A stretch of 64,000 bases of DNA from Saccharothrix sp. ALI-22-I (GTDB taxonomy: Bacteria; Actinomycetota; Actinomycetes; Mycobacteriales; Pseudonocardiaceae). A program made the position numbers and the translations under genes. A model generated the notes under the pieces. It was given only the letters and a program-made list of their open reading frames with translations. It was not told the DNA's origin and did no database searches. Below are positions 52,887 to 61,708 of the stretch, in pieces; within the stretch, counting starts at the first letter, position 1, and each line of letters opens with the position of its first letter. The stretch covers positions 310,001-374,000 of the forward strand of contig NZ_MTQP01000067.1 of assembly GCF_001984175.1 (NCBI RefSeq), read 5' to 3'.

Positions 52887-54058
52887 CGGCAACCGTCCTG
52901 CCGTGGCGAGACCTGGCCCGGAAGCTCGCCGACGAGATCGTGGCGGAAGGCGTCCTTCGGACCCCTGCGCTGCGTCGGGCGGTAGAGGAGACCCCCAGGC
53001 ACGTGTTCGTGCCGTACTTCTTTGCCCAGCAGCCGGACAGGTCGTGGGCGCAGACGACCAACGAGGATGACAACTGGCTCACCGCTGTCTACCGAAACGA
53101 GCCGCTGGTCACCGACTTGGCCACGACTGCCAACGGCGATCGGGTCACGGTGTCGTCCTCGACCAAGCCGGGCCTGATGGTCCGAATGCTGGAAGCCCTG
53201 AACCTGGCTGACGACCATCGCGTGCTGGAGATCGGGACTGGGACCGGCTACAACGCAGCCCTTCTCTGCCGTCGCCTCGGGGACGGGCAAGTCTTCTCCG
53301 TTGACATCGGGGCATCGCTGGTCGAAGCCGCTGGCGAGCGCTTGAACTCACTTGGGCTAACCCCCACCTTGGCGGCCACCCACGGCGTGCGAGGGCTGCC
53401 CGAACACGCGCCGTTCGACCGGATCATCGCCACGTGCTCCGTTCCCGCGATCCCGTGGACGTGGGCTGAGCAGGTGCGCGAGGGTGGCCTCGTGCTCGTT
53501 GACCTCAAGCCCAGCGTGCACGCCGGGAACCTCGCACTGCTGACGCGGCACGCCGACCGGCTCGAAGGTCGGTTCCTGCCCCGGTGGGCCGGGTTCATGG
53601 CGATGAGGGGCGCCGACCAGGCGCCGGAAGGCTTGCATGTGCACGGCGACGGCGCGTCCGGAGATCGGTCGGAAACCCGCCTGCCCGCAACGCCGTGGAC
53701 CCAGCTCGTGCCCTGGTTCCTGGCCCAGGCGGAGATGCCCGGCGAGGTGTCCGTCGGGTACCGCGGCGCGACCGGCAGCGGGCCCGAATGGGCCACGCTC
53801 AGCTCCTCGGACGGCTCATGGGCGTGGGCCCGAATGCAAGCTGACGAGTCCGGCACCCGCGAGGTGTGCCAAGGCGGGCCCGCGAAACTGTGGGAGCAGG
53901 TAGAAGCAGCACATGAGGCGTGGCAAGCACTAGGGAGCCCCGACTGGGATCGCTTCGGCCTCACCGTGACCCCGGACGGCCTCCATCGCGTGTGGCTCGA
54001 CGAGGCAGATGGCGACCACAAGTGGGTTCTGCCTCAACGGTCCAACCTATCGAGCTAG
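52883..54058 (+). CDS. PIMT-like methyltransferase of the graspetide system, TgmC-like (391 aa)
   Basis: ATG at 52883 in an ATGA overlap. A protein-isoaspartate-methyltransferase-like domain: LRRAVEETPRHVFVPYFFAQ, SAM motif VLEIGTGTGYNAALLC (about residues 113-128) and FDRIIATCSVPAIPWTWAEQ. In related clusters it methylates an Asp in the core, leading to an aspartimide. The C-terminal ~150 residues are specific to this family. The gene ends about 240 bases before attR. Confidence 0.85.
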   Translation: MTATVLPWRDLARKLADEIVAEGVLRTPALRRAVEETPRHVFVPYFFAQQPDRSWAQTTNEDDNWLTAVYRNEPLVTDLATTANGDRVTVSSSTKPGLMVRMLEALNLADDHRVLEIGTGTGYNAALLCRRLGDGQVFSVDIGASLVEAAGERLNSLGLTPTLAATHGVRGLPEHAPFDRIIATCSVPAIPWTWAEQVREGGLVLVDLKPSVHAGNLALLTRHADRLEGRFLPRWAGFMAMRGADQAPEGLHVHGDGASGDRSETRLPATPWTQLVPWFLAQAEMPGEVSVGYRGATGSGPEWATLSSSDGSWAWARMQADESGTREVCQGGPAKLWEQVEAAHEAWQALGSPDWDRFGLTVTPDGLHRVWLDEADGDHKWVLPQRSNLSS

Positions 54059-54250
54059 GACGAGGCGTCGCCCATAGCGGAGCCAAGCACAACACTGAGT
54101 AACCGGCTTGCCAGGTGGGTGGCGCGGGCGGCAGCCCGCAACAGCGAAGTCGCTCGCGCTCCCGCTCGGCCGCTCCTCGCGCCCCTGCCGATCGTGTACC
54201 GACGGGAAGATCATATTCAGTATCCGTGCAGGTCAGAGTCGGTGTGTATA

Positions 54251-54296
54251 CCGCCCTCCGGAGGCGGGAGCGCAGGTTCGAATCCTGCCGGGGGCA
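54251..54296 (+). pseudogene. 3' half of tRNA-Arg(CCG), attR of the prophage
   Basis: Anticodon arm CCGCC-CUCCGGA-GGCGG (anticodon CCG), variable GAGC, T arm GCAGG/CCUGC with UUCGAAU, acceptor strand CGGGGGC and A. The bases upstream give no D arm or matching 5' acceptor strand (GCCCCCG). This is the usual footprint of integration into a tRNA 3' end; the complete tRNA should lie left of the integrase, outside the window. Confidence 0.8.
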
Positions 54297-54307
54297 CATC
54301 GTTTGAA

Positions 54308-54364
54308 CCGCACGAATAAGGCCCTTGACCGGCATTGATCCGGTCAAGGGCCTTATTCGTGCGG
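54308..54364. terminator. 25-bp perfect inverted repeat, tRNA terminator
   Basis: Left arm 54308-54332 (CCGCACGAATAAGG start), loop CATTGAT, right arm 54340-54364, no mismatch. It ends the original tRNA transcript and, in the other direction, the amidohydrolase gene. Confidence 0.88.
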
Positions 54365-54387
54365 CGCGTGGCCAGGTCGGACGCTGG

Positions 54388-55437
54388 TCAGCGGGGTCGG
54401 ATGGGGTGGCCGCGGAGGATTACGGCGAGGGGGTGGGCTAGTTGGTTCAGGTCCGTGCGGGGGTCTTCGGCGTAGATGACGGCGTCTGCTGGTGCTCCCG
54501 GTTCGAGGCCGGGGAGGCCGAGGTAGGCGCGGGCGTCCCAGGAGGCGGCGGCCAGGGCGTCGTGTGGTCGCATTCCGGCTGCGGACAGGGCTTGTACTTC
54601 GTCGATGATCCGGCCGTGCGGTAGGGAGTCCGTGCCGGCTAGGACTCGGACGCCTGCTTCGGCTGCGGCGGCGACCAGGGAGGCGTGTGCTTGGGCGCCT
54701 TGGACGTACCACTGCTTGTGAGGGCTGTCGGGTCTGCGCAGTACCTCCGGCAGCGACCGTTCGCACACCGACAACGTCGGCGTCAGCGCGGTGCCCTGGT
54801 CGGCCATGCGGGTGAGGAGTTCGGGGTCCAGCAACATCCCGTGCTCCACCGAGTCGACGCCGGCGGCCACTGCGGCTGCGCCGCCTGCGGCCTGCTGGGT
54901 GTGCACGGCGACTCGGCCTCCTACCGCGTGTACCGCCTCGACCACGGCGGTCAGCACTTCGACCGGGATCGGCTCGTCGTTCGAGCGCCAGTCGGCGATG
55001 ATCTTGGCCCAGCCGGTGCGCCCTGCTTGGGCGGCTGCGACGGCGGGCATCTCGGCGTGGTCGGCGCGGCGGCCCCAGCCGTCGAAGAACTGGCCGTGTT
55101 GCGCCAGCCACGGACCGGCGTGCCAGGCCCTGGGTGACTCGGGGTCCGTGCCGAACCACGGCGGCGGTTCGCCGGCCAGGCCCGGTGAGCGGATCACGGT
55201 CACGCCGGCGTCGACGTGCTGCCGGAGGTGGTCGCGGAGCAGTCCCTCGTCGAGCGGGTCGCCCGCCGCCTCGACGCCGGGGTGGGTGTGCGCGTCGACC
55301 AGGCCGGGTAACAGCCACCCCTCGGCGACCAGGTCCGCGTTCCGCACGGGGTCGGTGGTCCACCTGTCACCGTCGGCGTACAGGTCTACGTACTCGCCGT
55401 GAGGTAGGGCACGGCCTCGAATTCGGGCGATCGCCAT
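54388..55437 (-). CDS. Amidohydrolase, imidazolonepropionase-like (349 aa)
   Basis: ATG at 55437; an in-frame upstream start would add 20 residues without a better ribosome site. The TIM-barrel metal sites are visible: GLVDAHTHPGVEA, VIRSPGLAGEPP, VAVHTQQAAGG with SVEHGMLL, and VLAGTDSLPHGR. It would hydrolyse a cyclic or amide substrate that the sequence does not identify. It belongs to the host chromosome, just right of attR. Confidence 0.83.
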   Translation of the reverse strand: MAIARIRGRALPHGEYVDLYADGDRWTTDPVRNADLVAEGWLLPGLVDAHTHPGVEAAGDPLDEGLLRDHLRQHVDAGVTVIRSPGLAGEPPPWFGTDPESPRAWHAGPWLAQHGQFFDGWGRRADHAEMPAVAAAQAGRTGWAKIIADWRSNDEPIPVEVLTAVVEAVHAVGGRVAVHTQQAAGGAAAVAAGVDSVEHGMLLDPELLTRMADQGTALTPTLSVCERSLPEVLRRPDSPHKQWYVQGAQAHASLVAAAAEAGVRVLAGTDSLPHGRIIDEVQALSAAGMRPHDALAAASWDARAYLGLPGLEPGAPADAVIYAEDPRTDLNQLAHPLAVILRGHPIRPR

Positions 55438-55519
55438 GGTTCCAGCTCTACGCGCCGAGTCGTGCGGGGGCAAGGTCGGTTCAGGGTGGACTGACAATCG
55501 CGGCCGGGTGTGCCGGTGC

Positions 55520-56554
55520 TCAGCTTTCCGGTGGGATTTCGCCGGAGCCTCGGCGGATGAGGGTGGCTGGGATGACCGCGTGCGACGGGGGGAGGTGGTG
55601 GTTCTCGATCCGGGCGAAGATGAGGTCCGCTGCCTTGCGGCCGAGGCCGGGGACGTCTTGGCGGACTACCGTGATGCCGGGCTCCAGCATGTCGGCCAAC
55701 GGGAAGTCGTCGAAGCCGATCTGGGCGATCCGGTGGTGCATGCGGCGGGATCTCAGGACTCGCATCGCGCCCACCGTGACGAGGTTCTGCGCGGTGAACA
55801 GGGCGGTGGGTGGGTCGGGCAGGTCCAGGAGCGCCGCGGTTGCCTGTTCGGCCAGGTCGGGGCCCTTGAGGTCGGTGCAGACCAGGTCTTTGCGGAGCTT
55901 GAGGCCGGAGTGGGCCAGGCCCTCCAGGTAACCGGTGTAGCGCTCGTGGCTGGTCCACAACGTCTGGCGGTCGCCCAGGAACGCGATGTCGCGGTGGCCC
56001 AGCTCGGCCAGCTGCACGACCGCCTCACGGGCGCTCTCACGGTTCGTCGTCGTCACGCTGTCGGTCTCGCCGAACGTCGGCGGCCGGTCCACCAGGACCA
56101 TCGGGGTGCCGCGCTCGCGCTCCTGCTGCAACGCGTCCTGGTGGCCGCCGACGGCCATCACGACCATGCCGTCCACCCTCCGTGACGCCAGGGACGCCAG
56201 CAGTTCGCGCTGGAGGCTGGGGTCGTCCTCGCTGCTCCCCGCCAGCACCAGCACCCCGCTCTGCCTGGCCCGGTCCTCCACGGCCCGGAGCAGGGCCGAG
56301 TCGAAGGGGTTGGACAGGTCCTCGAACAGCACGCCGATGGTGGCGCTGCGCTTGTCCGACCGTCGCAGGCTGCTCGCGGTCAGGTTCGGGCGGTAGCCGA
56401 GGGTGCGGGCCGCCGCACGGACGCGCTCGATGGCCTCCGGCCCGACCCCGGGCTGGTCGTTGATCACTCGCGAGACCGTTTTGGCGCTTACCCGGGCCAG
56501 CGCGGCGACGTCGCGCATCGTCGGTTCGGGGCGCCGTCCGGCTCCTGAGTCCAT
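55520..56554 (-). CDS. LacI-family transcription regulator (344 aa)
   Basis: ATG at 56554. The N-terminal HTH (RDVAALARVSAKTVSRVIN) is followed by a LacI periplasmic-binding-like sensor domain (SATIGVLFEDLSNPFDSALL, DGMVVMAVGG, AQIGFDDFPLADMLEPGITV). It is divergent from the frcBCA transporter; palindromes in the shared region (56625 and 56757) are likely its operators. The inducer is probably fructose or a related sugar. Confidence 0.88.
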   Translation of the reverse strand: MDSGAGRRPEPTMRDVAALARVSAKTVSRVINDQPGVGPEAIERVRAAARTLGYRPNLTASSLRRSDKRSATIGVLFEDLSNPFDSALLRAVEDRARQSGVLVLAGSSEDDPSLQRELLASLASRRVDGMVVMAVGGHQDALQQERERGTPMVLVDRPPTFGETDSVTTTNRESAREAVVQLAELGHRDIAFLGDRQTLWTSHERYTGYLEGLAHSGLKLRKDLVCTDLKGPDLAEQATAALLDLPDPPTALFTAQNLVTVGAMRVLRSRRMHHRIAQIGFDDFPLADMLEPGITVVRQDVPGLGRKAADLIFARIENHHLPPSHAVIPATLIRRGSGEIPPES

Positions 56555-56624
56555 CGTTGATTGCTCCAACCCGAGTAACGCTTGCGTAACGGCGACTTGT
56601 CGTGACTTCACGCACAAAGCTAGC

Positions 56625-56768
56625 GTCAACGATGACTTAACGGAATCCCCGAGGTTGCGACGCTCGGCCCGACTGGGCGCGTAAGCCCAGTGTTCCTACC
56701 CGAAAATCTCTGAGATCAGGCCCGAACGGCCGGATCCGCGCCTCGCGGCGCACTACGTCAACGTTGAC
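56625..56768. promoter_or_regulatory. LacI-type operators
   Basis: GTCAACGTTGAC at 56757-56768 is a perfect 12-bp palindrome just before the ribosome site of frcB. GTCAACGATGAC at 56625-56636 is a near copy near the regulator start. Both fit a LacI repressor. Confidence 0.65.
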
Positions 56769-56780
56769 TCAGGAGGAAGC

Positions 56781-57827
56781 GTGTCGAAGCGGAAGCTCAC
56801 CGCGGTGGCGTCCTTGGCGGTGGTCCCCCTGATGGTGTTGTCGGCCTGCGGTGGCGGCGACACCGCCCAGGACGGCGAGGGCGTGCTGGTCGGCCTGGTC
56901 ACCAAGACCGACACGAACCCGTTCTTCGTGAAGATGAAGGAAGGCGCGCAGCAGGCCGCCGGCACGTCCGACGCCAGGGTGCAGTCCTTCGCGGGCAAGC
57001 AGGACGGCGACAACCAGTCGCAGGTCGACGCGATCGAGAACCTGATCGGCGCGGGCGCGAAGGGCATCCTGATCACGCCCAACGACTCGAAGGCGATCGT
57101 GCCGTCGGTGGACAAGGCCCGCCAGGCCGGGCTGCTGGTCATCGCGCTGGACACCCAGCTGGAACCGGCGGACGCCGCCGACGCGACCTTCGCCACCGAC
57201 AACTACCAGGCCGGGAAGCTGATCGGCGAGTGGGCGAAGGCGAAGTTCGCCAAGGACGGCAAGCAGGCCAAGATCGCGATGCTGGACCTCAACCCGAACC
57301 AGGTGTCCGTGGACGTGCAGCGCGACCAGGGCTTCCTGGAGGGCTTCGGCATCGACGTGAAGGACAAGACCAAGATCGGTGACGAGAGCGACCCGCGGAT
57401 CGTGGGCCACGACGTCACCGACGGCGATCCCTCAGGAGGCCGGACGGCGATGGAGAACCTGCTCCAGAAGGACCCCGGCATCAACCTCGTCTACACGATC
57501 AACGAGCCGGCCGCCGCGGGCGCGTACGAGGCGCTGAAGGCCGCGGGCAAGGAGAAGGACGTCACCATCGTCTCCGTCGACGGTGGCTGCCCCGGCGTGG
57601 AGAACGTCAAGACGGGCATCATCGGCGCCACCTCGCAGCAGTACCCGCTGAAGATGGCGCAGCTCGGCGTCGAGGCCGTCGCCAAGTTCGCCGCGGACGG
57701 CACTAAGCCGCAGGCCACCCCGGGCAAGGACTTCGTCGACACCGGTGTCACGCTGATCACCGACCAGCCGGCCGAAGGGGTGGAATCGCAGGATTCCGCC
57801 TGGGGTCTCGAGAACTGCTGGGGCTGA
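56781..57827 (+). CDS. frcB: Sugar ABC transporter substrate-binding lipoprotein, FrcB-like (348 aa)
   Basis: GTG at 56781 after AGGAGGAAGC. A lipoprotein signal ends at LSAC (Cys23). The mature protein has the FrcB/ribose-type fold with [20 protein letters not shown] near the ligand site and [20 protein letters not shown]. It binds fructose or a similar monosaccharide outside the cell. It is the first gene of frcBCA. Confidence 0.87.
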   Translation: MSKRKLTAVASLAVVPLMVLSACGGGDTAQDGEGVLVGLVTKTDTNPFFVKMKEGAQQAAGTSDARVQSFAGKQDGDNQSQVDAIENLIGAGAKGILITPNDSKAIVPSVDKARQAGLLVIALDTQLEPADAADATFATDNYQAGKLIGEWAKAKFAKDGKQAKIAMLDLNPNQVSVDVQRDQGFLEGFGIDVKDKTKIGDESDPRIVGHDVTDGDPSGGRTAMENLLQKDPGINLVYTINEPAAAGAYEALKAAGKEKDVTIVSVDGGCPGVENVKTGIIGATSQQYPLKMAQLGVEAVAKFAADGTKPQATPGKDFVDTGVTLITDQPAEGVESQDSAWGLENCWG

Positions 57828-57830
57828 CAC

Positions 57831-58865
57831 ATGTCGACCACGTTGTCCTCCAAACAGGACCCCGGCCCGCTCGGCGGCGACCACGTAGACCGCTCGCCGC
57901 TGAGCCGGATCCAGCACCTGCTGCACGCGCAGGCCACCATCGGGCCCGCGGTGGTGCTGCTGGTCTCGATCGTCGTGTTCGCCCTGATGTCCGACCGGTT
58001 CCTCCAGCCGGGCAACATCTCCCTGATCCTGCAACAGGTCGCGGTCGTCGGCACGCTCGCCGTCGGCCAGACGATCATCATCCTGACCGCGGGCATCGAC
58101 CTGTCGTGCGGCGCGATCATGGTGTTGACGTCGATCGTGATGGCGAAGGTGGCGGCGGAGACCGGGCTGCCCGGCGTGCCCGCGCTGCTGCTCGGTTTCC
58201 TCGTCGGCACGGCCTGCGGCCTGATCAACGGGATGCTGATCACGCGGCTGAAGTTGCCGCCGTTCATCGTCACGCTGGGCACGTTGAACGTGTTCTTCGC
58301 GCTCAACCTCTGGTACTCCGAGAGCGCCACGATCCGCGGCACGGAGATGCCGTCGTTGCTGCTGTGGACGGGTGAGACGTTCACGATCGGCGGCACGCGC
58401 ATCACCTACGGGTCGATCATCATGGTGGTGCTGGTCGGTGTGATGGCGTTCGTGCTCAAGAACACCGCGTGGGGCCGGCACGTCTACGCGACCGGTGACG
58501 ACGCGGAGGCGTCCCGCCTGTCCGGTATCCGCACCGGTCGGGTGCTGCTGAGCGTGTACGCGACGGCGGGCGCGGTGTACGCGTTGAGCGCGTGGATCCT
58601 GATCGGCCGGATCGCGTCGGCCAGCCCCCAGGCCGGGCAGCTGGAGAACCTCGACTCGATCACGGCGGTCGTCATCGGCGGCACCAGCCTGTTCGGCGGT
58701 CGCGGCGCGATCATCGGCTCGCTGCTGGGCGCGCTGATCGTCGGCGTGTTCCGCAACGGTCTGGCGTTGGCCGGGGTGGACGTGCTGTGGCAGACGCTGG
58801 CCGTCGGCGTGCTGATCATCGTCGCGGTGTCGCTGGACCAGTGGATTCGGAAGGTGAAGCCATGA
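57831..58865 (+). CDS. frcC: Sugar ABC transporter permease, FrcC-like (344 aa)
   Basis: ATG at 57831, 3 bases after the frcB stop. Eight to ten membrane segments; the family block GQTIIILTAGIDLSCGAIMV and GTSLFGGRGAIIGSLLGALI is of the BPD-transporter-2 (RbsC) type. Its stop overlaps the ATPase start (ATGA). Confidence 0.9.
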   Translation: MSTTLSSKQDPGPLGGDHVDRSPLSRIQHLLHAQATIGPAVVLLVSIVVFALMSDRFLQPGNISLILQQVAVVGTLAVGQTIIILTAGIDLSCGAIMVLTSIVMAKVAAETGLPGVPALLLGFLVGTACGLINGMLITRLKLPPFIVTLGTLNVFFALNLWYSESATIRGTEMPSLLLWTGETFTIGGTRITYGSIIMVVLVGVMAFVLKNTAWGRHVYATGDDAEASRLSGIRTGRVLLSVYATAGAVYALSAWILIGRIASASPQAGQLENLDSITAVVIGGTSLFGGRGAIIGSLLGALIVGVFRNGLALAGVDVLWQTLAVGVLIIVAVSLDQWIRKVKP

Positions 58866-59635
58866 CCACGCCGGTGCTCCAGGCCCGCGGGCTGGTCAAG
58901 CGCTACGGGAAGGTGACCGCGCTGGCGGGGTCCGACCTGGAGTTGCTGCCGGGCGAGATCCTGGCCGTCATCGGCGACAACGGCGCCGGGAAGTCCAGCC
59001 TGATCAAGGCGTTGTCCGGCGCGGTCGTGCCGGACGAGGGCGAGATCATGCTGGACGGCGCCCCGGTGTCGTTCTCCACGCCGATCGACGCGCGGAACGC
59101 CGGTATCGAGACGGTGCACCAGACCCTGGCCGTCTCGCCGTCGCTGGACATCGCGAGCAACCTGTTCCTCGGTCGCGAACGCCGCCGCAAGGGCGTGCTG
59201 GGCACGGTGTTCCGGATGCTCGACCGCAACGGTATGCGCGACGAGGCACGTCGGCAGCTCGACGCCCTGGGGATCATGACGATCCAGAACCCCGGCCAGG
59301 CGGTGGAGACGTTGTCCGGTGGGCAGCGGCAGGCGGTCGCGGTGGCGCGGGCCGCCGCGTTCGGCAGCCGGGTGGTGATCATGGACGAGCCGACGGCGGC
59401 GTTGGGCGTGCGCGAGTCCCGTGCCGTGCTCGACCTCGTGCTCCAGGTGCGGGAACGCGGCCTGCCGGTGATCCTGATCAGCCACAACATGCCGCACGTG
59501 TTCGAGGTGGCCGACCGCATCCACATCCAGCGGCTGGGTCGGCGCAAGGCGGTCGTGGACCCGAAGACCGTGTCGATGTCGGACGCGGTCGCGATCATGA
59601 CCGGCGCGATGGAGCCGCCCGAGCAGGCGGCCTGA
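58862..59635 (+). CDS. frcA: Sugar ABC transporter ATP-binding protein, FrcA-like (257 aa)
   Basis: ATG at 58862 in an ATGA overlap. Walker A GDNGAGKSS, Q-loop TVHQTLAV, signature LSGGQRQ, Walker B VVIMDEPTAALG and H-loop ISHNM are all intact. It is half the length of RbsA-type double ATPases, as is usual for FrcA. Confidence 0.92.
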   Translation: MTTPVLQARGLVKRYGKVTALAGSDLELLPGEILAVIGDNGAGKSSLIKALSGAVVPDEGEIMLDGAPVSFSTPIDARNAGIETVHQTLAVSPSLDIASNLFLGRERRRKGVLGTVFRMLDRNGMRDEARRQLDALGIMTIQNPGQAVETLSGGQRQAVAVARAAAFGSRVVIMDEPTAALGVRESRAVLDLVLQVRERGLPVILISHNMPHVFEVADRIHIQRLGRRKAVVDPKTVSMSDAVAIMTGAMEPPEQAA

Positions 59636-59861
59636 CCCGGGCCGCTTGAGTCTCCCGCAACGGGAGGCAGCAGAGTGGAGGGCATGGACGGCGCTGTGTT
59701 GGATTGCCGCTCCTCCGGAGACGGCGGGCGAGGTCGCCTGGAAGTCGCGACCTCGCCCGGCGTGCGCCGGACAGCCCGGCGCCCGCGTTCGACTGGTTCG
59801 TCCGGGCCCTTCGTGCTGGTCAGGCGCGCGCTTCGGCCAGCACCGGGTAGTCGGTGCGGCG

Positions 59862-61070
59862 TCACGCCAGCGCTTCTTCGATCTTCCGGTTGGTGGCGGC
59901 GGTCAGGCCGACGAGTGCCGTGAGCGATACGGCGGTCATGATCACGAAGACGGCGCGCAGGCCGAAGAACTCCGCCAGCGCGCCCCCGATCGCCGCGCCC
60001 ACCGGCAGGGAACCCCAGGCGACCAGGCGGTAGGCGCTGTTGACGCGGCCCAGGAGACGGTCCGGCGTGACGTGTTGGCGCAGCGAGACCGCGACCACGT
60101 TGAGGACGGCGATACCCGCACCCGCGACCACGAACGCCGCCGCGACCACGAAGGGGTTGCTTGTCGCCGCCGGTGCACCGACGAGCAGGGTGCCGACGAC
60201 GAAACCGACCGCCAGGGAACGTCCCCGGCCCAGCTTGGCGATGACGCGTTCGGCGGCCAGGGAGCCGACGAGGCTGCCGACGGCCGGGGCGGTGAGGAGC
60301 AGGCCGAAGAGCTGCCCGGTCAGGCCCATCGCCGAGGTCGGCCCCACGGCGTAGAGGACGAGGACCGCGCCCGACGCGCCGCCGGAGAGGTTGAACAGGC
60401 CCACCACGGCGGCGAGGCTGCGCAAAACACGGTGGTGGAGCAGGAAACGCAGGCCTTCGGCGATGTCCGCGCGCAGGGTGGTGGGGTGTTCTCGCGGGAT
60501 CTTGAACGTGCCTTTCACCGACCACAGGACGGCCAGGGCCACCAGCCAGAGGGCCGCGGGGGCGGTGAAGGCGGCCAGTGCGCCGGCGGCGACCAGGAGA
60601 CCGGCGACGGGTGGGCCGATGAACTCGTTCGCGGTCAGTTCGACGGCGTGCAGGCGGGAGTTGGCGCGGGGCAGTCGGTCGCGGTCGACCAGTTGTGGCA
60701 GCAGGGATTGGGCCGAGGTGTCGTAGAGGGTTTCGGCGACGCCGGCGGCAAGCGCGATGGCGTAGAGCAGCCAGATGTTCGCCCAGTCCAGCGCCACCGC
60801 TCCCGTCAGGGCCGCTAACAGGGCGGCTCTGACTGCGTTGGCCCCGACCATGGTGCGGCGGCGGTCGAGGCGATCGGTCAACGCGCCTGCCGGGAGGGCG
60901 AAGACCAGCCACGGCAGGGTGAGGGCGAAGACCAGGCCGGCGATCAGGGTCGGTTCGCGGGTGGTCTGGATGGCCACCAGGGGCAGGACGACCTTGAACG
61001 TGCCGTCGGCGAGGTTCGACAGGCCGGATGACGTCCAGAGACGCCAGAACGCCGTTCCCAGGGGTGCCAT
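59862..61070 (-). CDS. MFS transporter (402 aa)
   Basis: ATG at 61070 is used; further starts upstream in frame are possible. About 12 membrane segments in two halves; DRLDRRRTMV after TM3 is the MFS loop 2-3 motif. Similar to enterobactin/multidrug-type exporters (LAAGVAETLYDTSAQSLLPQ). It is divergent from an ArsR-like regulator, the classic repressor/efflux pair. Confidence 0.88.
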   Translation of the reverse strand: MAPLGTAFWRLWTSSGLSNLADGTFKVVLPLVAIQTTREPTLIAGLVFALTLPWLVFALPAGALTDRLDRRRTMVGANAVRAALLAALTGAVALDWANIWLLYAIALAAGVAETLYDTSAQSLLPQLVDRDRLPRANSRLHAVELTANEFIGPPVAGLLVAAGALAAFTAPAALWLVALAVLWSVKGTFKIPREHPTTLRADIAEGLRFLLHHRVLRSLAAVVGLFNLSGGASGAVLVLYAVGPTSAMGLTGQLFGLLLTAPAVGSLVGSLAAERVIAKLGRGRSLAVGFVVGTLLVGAPAATSNPFVVAAAFVVAGAGIAVLNVVAVSLRQHVTPDRLLGRVNSAYRLVAWGSLPVGAAIGGALAEFFGLRAVFVIMTAVSLTALVGLTAATNRKIEEALA

Positions 61071-61094
61071 TGGTCGAGGATGGCACATCGATGG

Positions 61095-61136
61095 GGATTT
61101 CTCCATCGGTGTGCTTGTCCATCGGTGGACTAGATT
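61095..61136. promoter_or_regulatory. Divergent promoter with CCATCGGTG repeats
   Basis: Two CCATCGGTG direct repeats, 17 nt apart start to start, and TAGATT (61131-61136) 6 bases before the ATG at 61143, so the regulator may be leaderless and self-controlled. Confidence 0.5.
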
Positions 61137-61142
61137 GGCGGC

Positions 61143-61664
61143 ATGGCTCATCGGCAACGGCGTCCGGCGACGGTGGAGGAGACGAAGGCGCTGGCCCACC
61201 CGTTGCGGCTGCGCATCCTGCGGTTGTGCGGGCAGCAGGAGTTGACCAACAAGCAGTTGGCCGAGCGGTTGGGACGCGACCCCGGAACGGTGCTCTACCA
61301 CGTGCGGCAGCTGGCCTCGGCGGGATTCCTGGAGCCGGGCGAGGTGCGGACCGGGGCCAGTGGGGCGTTGGAGAAGCCCTACCGGTCGACCGGGATGTCG
61401 TGGTGGTTGGACGGGCCGCTGGCGGACAGCGGGCTGGTCGCGAACACGGCCCCGTTGGAGGCGTTCCAGGAGGAGTTGCAGGAGGCCGGGCCCGAGTCGG
61501 TGCAGACGTACGCGCGGTTCGCGCTGCACCTGTCCCCGGAGGACGTGGCCGAGTTGGACCGTCGGATCGGAGCCGTGCTGGACGAGTACGTGGCCACCGA
61601 CGACGAGCGACGAGACCAGCCGCTGCACGGCGGGATCATCGTGGTGCACCGGCTCAAGGAGTAG
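61143..61664 (+). CDS. ArsR/winged-helix transcription regulator (173 aa)
   Basis: ATG at 61143, possibly leaderless. The N-terminal ArsR-type winged helix (ALAHPLRLRILRLCGQQELT, NKQLAERLGRDPGTVLYHVR, LASAGFLEPGE) is followed by a helical effector domain. No metal-binding Cys cluster is visible. Divergent to the MFS exporter it probably represses. Confidence 0.88.
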   Translation: MAHRQRRPATVEETKALAHPLRLRILRLCGQQELTNKQLAERLGRDPGTVLYHVRQLASAGFLEPGEVRTGASGALEKPYRSTGMSWWLDGPLADSGLVANTAPLEAFQEELQEAGPESVQTYARFALHLSPEDVAELDRRIGAVLDEYVATDDERRDQPLHGGIIVVHRLKE

Positions 61665-61708
61665 CGCTCACCCGTCCAGCGCAGGGTTTCGCCGGCACCA
61701 TCGGGGTT

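Larger units (their letters stand above)
54059..54387. other. Intergenic region spanning the prophage/host boundary
   Basis: It holds no gene; it contains the tRNA-Arg fragment (attR) and the 25-bp inverted repeat. Confidence 0.6.

Noticed and set aside
59646-60818. Plus-strand 390-aa frame over the MFS gene
   Set aside because: It is the antisense of the MFS transporter, with low-complexity composition. The minus frame has clear membrane segments.
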